Shown piece after piece: positions 9,114-17,256 of a stretch of DNA of 64,000 bases. Positions within the stretch are counted from its first letter, which is position 1. The number at the start of each line of letters is the position of its first letter. The stretch is from Nonomuraea soli (GTDB lineage: Bacteria; Actinomycetota; Actinomycetes; Streptosporangiales; Streptosporangiaceae), in the NCBI RefSeq assembly GCF_013761175.1, contig NZ_JACDUR010000002.1, positions 998,816 through 1,062,815 on the forward strand, given 5' to 3'. Below the pieces are notes generated by a model that had not been told where the DNA came from, did no database searches, and was given only the letters and a program-made list of their open reading frames with translations. A program made the position numbers and the translations under genes.

Positions 9114-9598
9114 GGGTGCAACTCCTTCACGATCGTCTCGTCCACCCGCAGCTTGGCCAGGGCCTTGGCGCTCTGGCTCTTGACCGTGCCGATCTGGCAG
9201 CCCAGGATCTCGGCGACCTCGGCCACCGGCAGGTCCTCGTAGAAACGAAGTACGACCACGGCGCGCTGCCGGGCGGGCAGGCGGCCCAGGGCGCGCCAGA
9301 GGGCGTCGCGCCGGTCGAGGCCGCCCGCCGCGTCGGGGGAGCCGGCGTCGGGCAGGGCGTCGCTGGGCAGCTCGCGGCGCCACCGGCGCCGCCACCACGA
9401 GGTGTGGGTGGTGACCAGGACACGCCGCACGTACGCCTCGGGATCGTCGATGCGCTTCCAGGCGAACCAGGCCTTGGCCAGGGACTCCTGCAGCAGATCT
9501 TCCGCGAGCGCCCAGTCCTGGGTCAGCATGAACGCGGTGCGCAGTAACCGGTCGGACCGGGTGGCGACAAAATCCGGGTATATCGAGCGATCAGGCAA
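9110..9598 (-). CDS. SigE-family RNA polymerase sigma factor (ECF)
   Basis: A protein of about 162 residues with region 2 (TAFMLTQDWALAEDLLQESL, then WRRRWRREL) and region 4 (RLPARQRAVVVLRFYEDLPV, AEILGCQIGTVKSQSAKAL). This is the short actinobacterial SigE family in which the sigma gene is followed by a membrane partner. The TTG at 9598 is preferred because GGAGG lies six bases upstream; another in-frame TTG at 9610 would add four residues. Translationally coupled to the downstream partner. Confidence 0.88.
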   Translation of the reverse strand: MPDRSIYPDFVATRSDRLLRTAFMLTQDWALAEDLLQESLAKAWFAWKRIDDPEAYVRRVLVTTHTSWWRRRWRRELPSDALPDAGSPDAAGGLDRRDALWRALGRLPARQRAVVVLRFYEDLPVAEVAEILGCQIGTVKSQSAKALAKLRVDETIVKELHP

Positions 9599-9654
9599 GT
9601 GTTCCTCCAAACCGTTGACCGTACAGACGCATCGAGAAGGCAGGGAGGTTGCCC

Positions 9655-10152
9655 GTGGCGGTGCCCAGGCGGCTGGAATGGGCGGTGGAGCTGCTCGACG
9701 TGCGGCCCGGTGATCGCATCCTGGAGATCGGGGCCGGAGGGGGAGTGGCCGCGGAGCTGATCTGCGGGCGGCTCGACGGCGGGTCCTACACGGGGATCGA
9801 CCGGTCGGTGACGCAGATCGAACGGGCGCGCGGGCGGGTGCCGGGGGCCCGGTGGGAGGCGGTGGCGATCGAGGACTTCCACTCCGGCGAGCGGTTCACG
9901 AAGGTGCTCGCGGTGAACGTGAACCTGTTCTGGACCCGGTCACCGGCTCATGAGCTCGAGCTCATCGCGGGAGTGCTGGAGCCGGGAGGGGAGCTGGTGC
10001 TGGTGTACGACTCGCCGGGCGGGGCGGGGCCGGCGGCGCAGCGGGTGGCGCGGGCCGTGGGCGAGCACGGGTTCGAGGCGGCGGTCGTTTCCGCGCAGGG
10101 GCTGGCCGCGGTCAGAGCACGCCTTCGAGGGGCTGGGAGACCAGGTTCTTGA
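9655..10152 (+). CDS. Class I SAM-dependent methyltransferase
   Basis: A 165-residue Rossmann-type methyltransferase with motif I RILEIGAGGGVAAEL, an acidic residue after strand 2 (YTGIDRS) and motif IV-like KVLAVNVNLFW. The substrate is unknown. The GTG at 9655 has GGGAGG six bases upstream. It is divergent from the SigE operon and its last 41 bases overlap the convergent acetyltransferase gene. The protein is short for the class and lacks an added substrate-binding domain. Confidence 0.8.
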   Translation: MAVPRRLEWAVELLDVRPGDRILEIGAGGGVAAELICGRLDGGSYTGIDRSVTQIERARGRVPGARWEAVAIEDFHSGERFTKVLAVNVNLFWTRSPAHELELIAGVLEPGGELVLVYDSPGGAGPAAQRVARAVGEHGFEAAVVSAQGLAAVRARLRGAGRPGS

Positions 10153-10633
10153 CGAGGACGTGGCAGTAGTCGATCTCGCGGTCGACCGTGCCGTCGTCCT
10201 GGAAGATGTCGCGGGTCGTCTCGAGCCACAGGCGCCAGGGCTGGTAGTCGCGGTTGCGCCAGAAGCGGTGCAGCTCGCTCTTGTCCGGACTGACCCCCAG
10301 GGCGAGGCGGTGGCTGCGGGCCGCCGCGAGCGACTCGGCCTCCTTCACGAGCCGGGTGGCGATGCCCTGGCGCCGGAACGCGGGCCGTACTTCGAGGTCG
10401 GTGAGGAGGGGGACCCCTACCAGGCCCGCGCGGAGCTCGGGCTCCTGCGCCGGGGCGAGCCACAGGTAGACCGCGCCGGCCGGAGTGGTGAAGTCCGTCC
10501 AGGCGACCAGGAGTTTGCCGTGCCCTGCGCACTGCCGCTCCAGCTGCCGGACGAAGTAGTGCCTTTTGCCGAATGCCGTGATCAGGTCCTCTAGGTGACT
10601 GTCGTGGGCCTGCAGAACGCGGACATGCGACAT
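10112..10633 (-). CDS. GNAT family N-acetyltransferase
   Basis: A protein of about 173 residues with the acetyl-CoA binding signature LEVRPAFRRQGIATRLVKEA (R/Q-x-x-G-x-A after the beta-bulge strand) and the following LGVSPDKSELHRFWRNRDYQP. It would transfer an acetyl group to an amine, substrate unknown. The ATG at 10633 is chosen; an upstream TTG at 10693 would add 20 residues not typical of the fold. It is 60 bases downstream of the glycosyltransferase-like gene, so it may be the third gene of that operon. Confidence 0.8.
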   Translation of the reverse strand: MSHVRVLQAHDSHLEDLITAFGKRHYFVRQLERQCAGHGKLLVAWTDFTTPAGAVYLWLAPAQEPELRAGLVGVPLLTDLEVRPAFRRQGIATRLVKEAESLAAARSHRLALGVSPDKSELHRFWRNRDYQPWRLWLETTRDIFQDDGTVDREIDYCHVLVKNLVSQPLEGVL

Positions 10634-10693
10634 GACATTCACGATCCAGGCGCTTGGGTGCCTGTAACAAGCGGGGAGCGGCAATGTTGTCAA

Positions 10694-11791
10694 TTAGTGC
10701 GAAGTTAGCACCCTCTTATTGTCAGGTGTCGTGATATTCCATCTGCTGAGTGCTTCATCAGGTGAATCCGTCCGATGAACCGTATGGACGAATTTGCGCC
10801 AGGTTTCGCGATCTCGACGCCAGGCGTCCAGGTAGGACACGCACAAGTCGGCGGTGATGTGCCTGGTCAGCCTGCCGCGGGCGGCCAGCAGCGCGTCGGC
10901 CAGCCCGGGGCGTTGGCCGTGGTCGTGGGCGAGAATGTGGTCGATGAACCTGCGCCGGCGGCTGATCGCTTCCATCCAGTAGCCGCGGTCGGCCTTGACC
11001 AGGTCGTTGCCCTCGTCGAGCAGCCAGTAGAGGCCCTCGGCGAGCAGGTCGCCGAACTCCTCCGCGCGGGCACGTTCGTCGGTGCGGAAGGGGTCGTAGG
11101 GCTGCTGCTCGACCTTCCCCGCGACCCCCACCTCGCGTAGGCCGCGGTCCTTGAGGAGATAGAACCAGTCCTCGTTGTAGATGTTCGGGAAGAACGAGCG
11201 GACCCTCGTCGTCCTGACCGCCATCGCCCCGCCGCCGACGAAGCTGTCCTGCGGCCCGCCGATTGCCCGGAAGGCATGGCACACGACTGAGTTGTCCGGG
11301 TAGCCGGTGTTGTCCAGGCCGACGACCTCGTGCCGCCTCAGCAGACCTGCGGCAAGGCGCAGATCGTGGCTCCTGGGCACGAGGATGTCGTCGTCGAGGA
11401 AGACGATGTTGCCCCAGCCGAGCTGCTTGGCCAGCAGGAGCGCGAGATTGCGCTTGGCCGACAGGTCGCTGCGACGCTCGAAGACGGTGTCGCGGAGCAG
11501 GGCGTCGGTCCGGAAGCGGGGGAGCGCGAGCCGGTGGGGTTCCGGCACGTCCACGGCCAGGATGCGCGCACCCGAGTGGCGATAGAGGTCCGTGGCCGTG
11601 GCGGCGGACGACCACTTCTGGCTGCACAGCAAGACGAGCTGGCACTCGAGCTCCGCCGCTAGCTTGACAGCATGTTCCAGCCGATGTGGGCTGCGGATCG
11701 TCGGCACCACGAGGGCGTCGGGCTTGGTGAGTGGCGTCGCCTCGGTCGCCCGCCGCAGCAGCTTGCGATGCGATGGGTGGTGGAGGTTCAT
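10694..11791 (-). CDS. Glycosyltransferase-like protein (GT-A fold), partner of XRE regulator
   Basis: A 365-residue protein opening with a nucleotide-sugar-type strand (DALVVPTIRSPHRLEHAVKL), with the acidic triad VFLDDDILVP near the expected DXD position and YNEDWFYLLKD further on, features of family-2-like glycosyltransferases. No membrane helix or signal is seen. Acceptor and sugar are unknown. The ATG at 11791 overlaps the stop of the upstream XRE gene by four bases, so the two are coupled. A glycosyltransferase run by its own dedicated helix-turn-helix sensor is not a combination I know well. Confidence 0.6.
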   Translation of the reverse strand: MNLHHPSHRKLLRRATEATPLTKPDALVVPTIRSPHRLEHAVKLAAELECQLVLLCSQKWSSAATATDLYRHSGARILAVDVPEPHRLALPRFRTDALLRDTVFERRSDLSAKRNLALLLAKQLGWGNIVFLDDDILVPRSHDLRLAAGLLRRHEVVGLDNTGYPDNSVVCHAFRAIGGPQDSFVGGGAMAVRTTRVRSFFPNIYNEDWFYLLKDRGLREVGVAGKVEQQPYDPFRTDERARAEEFGDLLAEGLYWLLDEGNDLVKADRGYWMEAISRRRRFIDHILAHDHGQRPGLADALLAARGRLTRHITADLCVSYLDAWRRDRETWRKFVHTVHRTDSPDEALSRWNITTPDNKRVLTSH

Positions 11792-12828
11792 GGCCGCGGC
11801 GGCCATTCGTACAGCCGCGAGGACTCCAGCGTCAGGTCGGGAGTGACGACCATGTTGTTGACCACGGTCACCCGTAGCAGCAGGCAGAAGGCCTCGTCGC
11901 TCTTGAAGCGCTCGGAGAGGTACTGATTGTTGCGGTCCCTGAACTTGCGATCGGTGAACGCCTGGATCGTGCCCAGGTTTCCCCGGCCGTACATGCCGGC
12001 GATGATCGTGACCGTGCGCTTGCGGTTGTGCGGGTTGGGCCCACGGTAGAGGAGCACCACGTCGGCGACGAGGGCGTCGGCCTCGTCGAGTTTGCGGTGA
12101 TATCGTTGGCCCTCGACCTCGAAGTAGGGGCCCTCGGGGGTGTCCCAGTCGTTGATCAGGACGATCGGCATCGCGAGCTGGTCGAGGGTGACCTTGGTGA
12201 CGTCGTTCCAGTCGCTGCCCCCGAGCAGCACGATGTGGTCGGTCAGGTCGTTGGGGCCGATCATCTTGTGGGTGCGCCGGTTGACGGCCGTCGAGGGGTT
12301 GGCCGCGCGCAGATAGGCGTAGAGCTCGATGAGGGAGTCGAGATCGGCGTAGCGGTAAGCCTCGATGTAGTCGGGGCTCTGGGGGTCGCTGTAGAGCGGC
12401 GGGAGCCCGACGGCGGCGGGCACCTCGGCGACGATCACCGCGACGGCGTTGCCGTCGGGGAAGCGCAGGAGCTCTTCCATCGATCCCGGGTCGGGGGAGG
12501 CGCCGAGCGCCTTGCCGCGCAGCGAGAGCAGCTCGCCCTTCAGCAGCTCCATCTCGGCCCGCTCGGCCTCGTTCAGGTCGCCGGACGCGATCAACCGGGG
12601 GACGCCGTCGGCGACCGAGCGGCGGGTGCAGAAGAAACGCGCGTAATCGTCGAGCCTGGCGACGGTGGGCACGGTGAGCTTCGTCGTCGACTCCCACGAG
12701 GCGATGAGCGAGATGCTCGTCCCGAACACCTTGGCCAGTTCTTTGAGCGTGAGCTTGTATCCCGGCCATCGCTTCGTGCGCAAGAGTCGCAGGCGTGCCG
12801 CGAGTTCCTGCCCAGGCATGATGTCCAC
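11788..12828 (-). CDS. XRE-type helix-turn-helix protein with large C-terminal sensor-like domain
   Basis: A 346-residue protein. Residues about 8-60 form an XRE helix-turn-helix (LTLKELAKVFGTSISLIASW). Residues about 100-340 form a separate alpha/beta domain with EAYRYADLDSLIELYAYLRA, then DHIVLLGGSDWNDVT and DADALVADVVLLYRGP-like strands. The glycine-rich loop hints at nucleotide or sugar-nucleotide sensing, but I cannot name the family. GTG at 12828 and ATG at 12819 (after AAGGTGG) are both possible starts. A strong palindrome lies 13 bases upstream, suggesting autoregulation. Confidence 0.7.
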   Translation of the reverse strand: MDIMPGQELAARLRLLRTKRWPGYKLTLKELAKVFGTSISLIASWESTTKLTVPTVARLDDYARFFCTRRSVADGVPRLIASGDLNEAERAEMELLKGELLSLRGKALGASPDPGSMEELLRFPDGNAVAVIVAEVPAAVGLPPLYSDPQSPDYIEAYRYADLDSLIELYAYLRAANPSTAVNRRTHKMIGPNDLTDHIVLLGGSDWNDVTKVTLDQLAMPIVLINDWDTPEGPYFEVEGQRYHRKLDEADALVADVVLLYRGPNPHNRKRTVTIIAGMYGRGNLGTIQAFTDRKFRDRNNQYLSERFKSDEAFCLLLRVTVVNNMVVTPDLTLESSRLYEWPPRP

Positions 12829-12840
12829 CTTGCCTTGAAT

Positions 12841-12863
12841 ACTAGAAATTCTAGTAGAAATTC
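12841..12863. promoter_or_regulatory. Palindromic operator upstream of the XRE gene
   Basis: ACTAGAA and TTCTAGT flank a single A at 12841-12855, a perfect inverted repeat. The core TAGAAATTC (12843-12851) recurs at 12855-12863, twelve bases on. The site abuts the XRE start region and would overlap its promoter or leader. The XRE protein is the obvious candidate binder, which would give autorepression of the two-gene operon. Confidence 0.55.
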
Positions 12864-13122
12864 AGTTCGCTCCTGCAATTCTCCTGCTAGAGCGAGTGGC
12901 GGTTGAAAGCCCTCATCCTAAGGGGACGAACCCCAGGTTGCACCGGCGTTTAGTCGGGAATCTCCCAGTGTAATAGCTGAAAAGTTCAGCCGCTCTCTTG
13001 GGGGGAGGTGAAAACGGGGCAGCACCCTTCTGCGGCACTCCGTGATCGGGGCGAAGAGGCAAGACGATCAGAGCTGAGTGACCGCGCTCGCCAGGCCCCA
13101 CTCCACCGCATCGGGAGTCACT

Positions 13123-13371
13123 GTGAACACATTCGTGCTCAGCGTCATCTTAGAGCCCCACCCCATCAGCATGGAGGGCGAACTCGCCGCTCGCGGCGTC
13201 CTCCTCGCGGTCACCGCGATCTGCTTCTGGCTGCTGCCCAAGGCGTTGCGGCAGATAGCCGACACGGCCAGGCTGCTGGTCCGGCTGGTCTGCTTCCTCG
13301 TGGTGACCGGGCTGTGCCTCGTCGCCTTCGTCACCCTCATAGCCCAGGCGCTCATGGGCGGCGGACAGTGA
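13123..13371 (+). CDS. Small membrane protein, unknown function
   Basis: A protein of about 82 residues with two hydrophobic helices (around GVLLAVTAICFWLLPKAL and VRLVCFLVVTGLCLVAFVTL) and good third-position GC bias, which supports coding. The GTG at 13123 follows GGGAG by six bases; the frame is open upstream to a GTG at 13078. I do not recognise a family. Two strong hairpins follow immediately. Confidence 0.5.
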   Translation: MNTFVLSVILEPHPISMEGELAARGVLLAVTAICFWLLPKALRQIADTARLLVRLVCFLVVTGLCLVAFVTLIAQALMGGGQ

Positions 13372-13380
13372 ATTGGCGAG

Positions 13381-13402
13381 CTGGACGCAATGACGCGTCC
13401 AG
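13381..13402. terminator. Hairpin downstream of the small membrane gene
   Basis: CTGGACGC and GCGTCCAG form a perfect 8-bp stem with loop AATGAC. It lies nine bases after the stop codon at 13371 and between convergent genes, so it probably ends transcription from one or both sides. There is no T-tract, as is common in high-GC actinobacteria. Confidence 0.6.
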
Positions 13403-13407
13403 CTCTG

Positions 13408-13455
13408 CTGGGAGTGGCCGGCACTCCCAGCTCGGGGCGACGATCACTGGGAGTG
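13408..13455. terminator. Second hairpin with an alternative pairing arm
   Basis: CTGGGAGTG (13408-13416) pairs perfectly with CACTCCCAG (13422-13430) around loop GCCGG. A further copy of CTGGGAGTG at 13447-13455 can pair with the same central arm, giving a mutually exclusive longer-loop hairpin. It lies 52 bases beyond the stop of the convergent DUF885 gene and may act as a terminator for it. Confidence 0.5.
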
Positions 13456-13507
13456 CCCGGCTCGCCAGGCCCCCGTCGCTGTCGCGGCCGGAGCCCCTCA
13501 CGTCACT

Positions 13508-15193
13508 CTATGCCTGCGATACAGGCTTGGCACCCCCTGAAGCCACCCACTCCTCGACGATCTGCCCCAGGGTGTCCAGGGGTACCGACCCGCTCGACAG
13601 CACCCGGTGGTGGAACTCCTTGACGTCGAACCCCTCCCCGAGCTCCGCCTCCGCGTACGAGCGCAGCTCCAGGATGCGCAGCCGCCCGATCATGTACGCC
13701 AGCGCCTGCCCCGGCCACGCGATGTAGCGGTCGATCTCGTTATTGATGTTCGACTCCGACGCCGCGCTGTTGTCGCGCATGAACTGCACCGCACGCTCGC
13801 GCGACCACCCCAGGTGGTGCATGCCCGTGTCGACGACGAGGCGGCAGGCCCGCCAGGCGTCGAAGGAGAGCATGCCCAGCCGCGTCAGGTCGGTGGAGTA
13901 GAGCCCCATCTCGTCGGTCAGCCGCTCGGTGTACAGGCCCCAGCCCTCGCCGAAGGCGGTGATGTGGCCGAAGCGGCGGAAGGCGGGCAGGTCGTCGAGG
14001 GTCTGGCTGACGGCGAGCTGCAGGTGGTGGCCGGGGACGCTCTCGTGGAAGGCGAGCGCCTCGTACTCGAAGCGGGCGCGCGAGGGCGGGTCGTAGGTGT
14101 TGATCCAGTGGATGCCGGGGCGGGAGCCGTCGGCGGCGGGCGGGGAGTAGTAGGCCAGCACGGAGTCCTTGGCGGCCAGCGCCGGGATCTCGCGCACCTC
14201 GCAGGGCGCGATGTCGTAGGGCAGGAACCAGTCGGCGAGGGCGGCGTTGGCGCGGGCGAGGGCGTCAGTGGCGCTGGCGACGATCTCGTCGGCGGTCTCG
14301 AAGCGCAGCGCCAGGTCGGTGCGCAGGGCGGCCATCACCTCGTCGGCGTCGCTGGTGCCCAGGGCGCGCCCGCCGATCTCGGAGAACTCCTCGCGCAGGC
14401 GGGTGATCACGTCGAGGCCGATCTGGTGGATCTCCTCGGGGGTCAGGTCGGTGGTGGTATGGGAGCGGGCGGCGGCCAGGTAGGCCTCGGTGCCGCCGGG
14501 GACGTGGCAGATGCCGACTCTGGCGTCGTCGCGGGCGACGGGCAGGAACTCCTCGGCGAAGGCCGTACGCCAGCGGGCCAGCGCGGGGCGCACGTGCTCG
14601 GCGACGATCTTCTGCGCTTCCGCACGCCAGTCGTCGTCGGGGGCGGGCTGCAGCAGGGGGTCGGCGGCGACGTCGGTGGCCAGGTAGCCGTCGAGCTGCT
14701 CGATCGCCTGGCGCACGCTGCGGGCGACCTGGTGGCGGCCTTCGCGTCCGGCCTGGCGGTAGCGTTCCAGCACCGCGTCGAAGAAGCCTTCGAGTGCCCG
14801 CAGGCGGGTCAGGTAGTCGGCGGCGCGCCGGGGCGTGGGGAGCGGCGTGGCCGGCATCGAGCTGAGAATGCCGGTGTGCACGCCGGTGATGCCGGCGGAG
14901 ACGGTCAGTTCGTGGGTGCGGCCGGCGATGTCGGCACGCTCGTTCTTGATCAGGAGGCCCAGCATCGCGTAGGTGATGCGGTCCTGGCCGGTCAGGCCCG
15001 ACGGGTCGATCGCCGACAACGCCCGCGCGGTCTCCTCCAGCTCGGCCAGGCGGCGCTCGTCGCCCGCTCGGCTGGGGTCGCCCACCTGGTCGTCGAATCC
15101 GGGCACGCCGAACATGGTCGCGGTGAAGGGTTCCGCGGCCATCTTCTGCTCGAAGTAACGCTCGGAGATCGTGGCCAGGTCCTGATATGTCAT
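13508..15193 (-). CDS. DUF885 family protein, probable metallopeptidase
   Basis: A 561-residue DUF885 protein. The key motif is FHESVPGHHLQLAVS, an HExxxGHH site expected to bind zinc, followed by FGEGWGLYTERL and later EIDRYIAWPGQALAYMIGRL; these are the family's hallmarks. Members are thought to be cytoplasmic or lipoprotein peptidases/carboxypeptidases; no signal peptide is seen here. It stands apart from the cyclase gene upstream by only nine bases in the same direction, so the two may be co-transcribed. Start at the ATG 15193. Confidence 0.85.
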   Translation of the reverse strand: MTYQDLATISERYFEQKMAAEPFTATMFGVPGFDDQVGDPSRAGDERRLAELEETARALSAIDPSGLTGQDRITYAMLGLLIKNERADIAGRTHELTVSAGITGVHTGILSSMPATPLPTPRRAADYLTRLRALEGFFDAVLERYRQAGREGRHQVARSVRQAIEQLDGYLATDVAADPLLQPAPDDDWRAEAQKIVAEHVRPALARWRTAFAEEFLPVARDDARVGICHVPGGTEAYLAAARSHTTTDLTPEEIHQIGLDVITRLREEFSEIGGRALGTSDADEVMAALRTDLALRFETADEIVASATDALARANAALADWFLPYDIAPCEVREIPALAAKDSVLAYYSPPAADGSRPGIHWINTYDPPSRARFEYEALAFHESVPGHHLQLAVSQTLDDLPAFRRFGHITAFGEGWGLYTERLTDEMGLYSTDLTRLGMLSFDAWRACRLVVDTGMHHLGWSRERAVQFMRDNSAASESNINNEIDRYIAWPGQALAYMIGRLRILELRSYAEAELGEGFDVKEFHHRVLSSGSVPLDTLGQIVEEWVASGGAKPVSQA

Positions 15194-15202
15194 GACAGCA
15201 CT

Positions 15203-16153
15203 CTATGATCTCTGGATCGCGCTCGGCACCAGCTCGCCCAGGCCGCGCACGGTCAGCCGGTTGACCGGGATGACCTGGAAGGACGTGTCGTCGGCCAGCT
15301 CCTCGGCCAGCATCGGGCCGGCCAGGATGGTGCCCGGGTTGGCCAGCGCGGTCAGCCGGCTGGCGAGGTTCACGGTGGTGCCGAAGACGTCGCCCATGCG
15401 CAGGATCACCGGCCCGATCGCCAGGCCCACACGCAGCTGCGGCATGTTCTTGACCCGCCGGTGCGACTCCACCAGGCGCAGCCCCACCTCGGCGACGTCG
15501 TGCGCCTTGTCGGCCACGAACAGCACCGAGTCGCCCAGCGTCTTGACCACCCGCCCGCCGTACAGGGTGACGACGTCGGCCGAGCGGCTCTCGAAACGTT
15601 CCACCAGCCCGGCCAGCTCCGTCTCCGTCAGCTGGCGGCTGAGCCGGGTGAAGCCGACGAGGTCGGCGAAACCGACCGCGAGCCGTACGGCATGCGTGTC
15701 CTGGTCGGCCAGGCGCCCGGCCGACACGGCCAGGTTGCGGCGCCAGGCGTAGGTCATCAGCCGCTCCAGATCGGGCACCACGCGCATCGCCCGCTTGCGC
15801 CAGGCGGCCGGCCGCTGCTTGATCGGCACGCCCGCGTGGTCGAGCGCCTCGGCGCCGAGCTCCGCCTGCGACTCGGCCAGCCGGGCCGTGGCGCGCCCCA
15901 GCGAGCGCGCCATGAGCAGCACGTGCTCCTCGTCGTAGACGCCGTCCTCGACGAGCGTCAGCATCGTCTTGAGCGCGATCACGTCGGACTCGGTGAACTC
16001 CACCGCGTCGTCGGCGACGTTGGCGAAACCCAGGGCACGCCAGTAGCGGCGGGCCCGGTAGACGGGCACGCCGGCCATCTCGGCGACCTGGTGGCTGGTA
16101 TAGCGCCGGGGCTCACCCAGGAACGCCTCGGCGAGACGATCTTCGGATGCCAT
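15203..16153 (-). CDS. Class III nucleotide cyclase with N-terminal MerR-like helix-turn-helix
   Basis: A 316-residue protein. Residues 15-60 (TSHQVAEMAGVPVYRARRYW) look like a MerR-type helix-turn-helix. Residues about 155-315 are a class III adenylate/guanylate cyclase domain: VGFADLVGFTRL and VVKTLGDSVLFV supply the two metal-binding aspartates and the substrate lysine, and TTVNLASRL the transition-state asparagine and arginine, so it looks catalytically competent. It would make cAMP or cGMP in the cytoplasm. Such HTH-cyclases are common in actinobacteria, though what they sense is not known. Confidence 0.85.
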   Translation of the reverse strand: MASEDRLAEAFLGEPRRYTSHQVAEMAGVPVYRARRYWRALGFANVADDAVEFTESDVIALKTMLTLVEDGVYDEEHVLLMARSLGRATARLAESQAELGAEALDHAGVPIKQRPAAWRKRAMRVVPDLERLMTYAWRRNLAVSAGRLADQDTHAVRLAVGFADLVGFTRLSRQLTETELAGLVERFESRSADVVTLYGGRVVKTLGDSVLFVADKAHDVAEVGLRLVESHRRVKNMPQLRVGLAIGPVILRMGDVFGTTVNLASRLTALANPGTILAGPMLAEELADDTSFQVIPVNRLTVRGLGELVPSAIQRS

Positions 16154-16222
16154 ACGACCTGCCCGTTCCTTGCGTTATGCGCCGCAAGATAACACTTTTG
16201 GAGGTCGGTGGCGTCAACACCC

Positions 16223-16666
16223 CTACACGGTGATCCACTCGGTGACGAGTTCGGCCCCGCCGACCCGGCAGCGCAGGCTCAGCGGCCCGGGGGCCAGATC
16301 GCGGCAGGAGAAGCGCCCGAACGGGTCGGTGCGCAGCACCACGGTGTGCTCGGGCCGCTCCACCGACACCTCGGTCTCCTCCGGCGGGTGGATCGAGCCG
16401 AGCAGGCGGCCGGAGCCGTCGGTGAAGCTCAGCTCCACGTCGACCGTGTGCGTCGCGCCGTCGAAGGAGAGCAGGCGCGTGCCGTACCCGGACCGGACGG
16501 TCGTGGTCTCGGCGAGCGAGTCGAAACTGAGCGCGGCCAGCTCGGCGGCGAGCGAGCGCAGGGCGAAGGCCTCGACGGCCGACTGGAGCAGCGCGGCGGG
16601 GACCGGGTCCATCAGGTCCGCGGCGCGGCGGAGATCGTTTTCGAGCATGTCGTCGTCCTCGGTCAC
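16223..16666 (-). CDS. Small partner of ECF sigma factor, unknown
   Basis: A 147-residue protein with an N-terminal helical part (ENDLRRAADLMDPVPAALLQ, SAVEAFALRSLAAEL) and a C-terminal beta-rich part resembling carboxypeptidase regulatory-like folds (LLGSIHPPEETEVSVERPE, TDPFGRFSCRDL). The GTG start overlaps the sigma stop by four bases and has GGGGGGAA upstream. There is no transmembrane helix. Position suggests a partner or modulator of the sigma factor; the function is unproven. Confidence 0.6.
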   Translation of the reverse strand: MTEDDDMLENDLRRAADLMDPVPAALLQSAVEAFALRSLAAELAALSFDSLAETTTVRSGYGTRLLSFDGATHTVDVELSFTDGSGRLLGSIHPPEETEVSVERPEHTVVLRTDPFGRFSCRDLAPGPLSLRCRVGGAELVTEWITV

Positions 16667-17235
16667 GAGTTCCCCCCGCCGGTCAGCAGCAGGCGCAACT
16701 GGCGCAGGCACCGCTGGCGCATCGGCCCGATGCTGCCGATGGCAAGGCCCAGCGCGGCGGCCGCCTCCTGGTAACTGTGCGGCGGGGAGCCGATCAGCAC
16801 GCGCAGCAGCTGCTGGCACTTGTCGCCGAGCTCGCGAAAGGCCTGCCACAGCTGACGGTGGCGCTCGGCCTCGTCCCGCGCCTCCTCGTCCTCGATGAAC
16901 ACCGACTCCGGGGTGCGGTCGTCGGGGATGCGTTCGAAGGACTCGGTGTCGGAGGCGACGAGCTTGCGGCCCGAGCGGATGAGCTTCAGACACTCGTTGC
17001 GCGCCGTGGTGGCCAGCCAGGTGGAGACCCGCTCCGGGTCGCGGATGCGGTCGAGGTGCTGGGCGAGCCGGAACCAGGTGGTCTGGTAGGCCTCGCAGGC
17101 GTCGGCGTCGGACAGCCCGTGCGCCCTGGCCACCGACCACACGAGCGGGCTCAGCCGTTCCACGAGGGCCTTCCAGGCGGCGGCGTCTCCTTTGGCGGCA
17201 GCCTGGAAGAGCCGGCCGATCGACTCCGAATCCAC
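16663..17235 (-). CDS. ECF-type RNA polymerase sigma factor
   Basis: A 190-residue sigma-70 family protein: region 2 at about residues 25-90 (WSVARAHGLSDADACEAYQTTWF then STWLATTARNECL) and region 4 at about 125-180 (ELGDKCQQLLRVLIGSPPHS, YQEAAAALGLAIGSIGPMRQ). The CQQLL pattern and SIGPMRQRCL fit the ECF group that travels with subtilisin or CHAT genes in actinomycetes. It starts 21 bases after the S8 protease gene and is coupled to the small partner, so protease, sigma factor and partner form one operon. The sigma factor presumably drives the island. Confidence 0.82.
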   Translation of the reverse strand: MDSESIGRLFQAAAKGDAAAWKALVERLSPLVWSVARAHGLSDADACEAYQTTWFRLAQHLDRIRDPERVSTWLATTARNECLKLIRSGRKLVASDTESFERIPDDRTPESVFIEDEEARDEAERHRQLWQAFRELGDKCQQLLRVLIGSPPHSYQEAAAALGLAIGSIGPMRQRCLRQLRLLLTGGGNS

Positions 17236-17256
17236 GGCGTCATCGTACGTCCGGGC

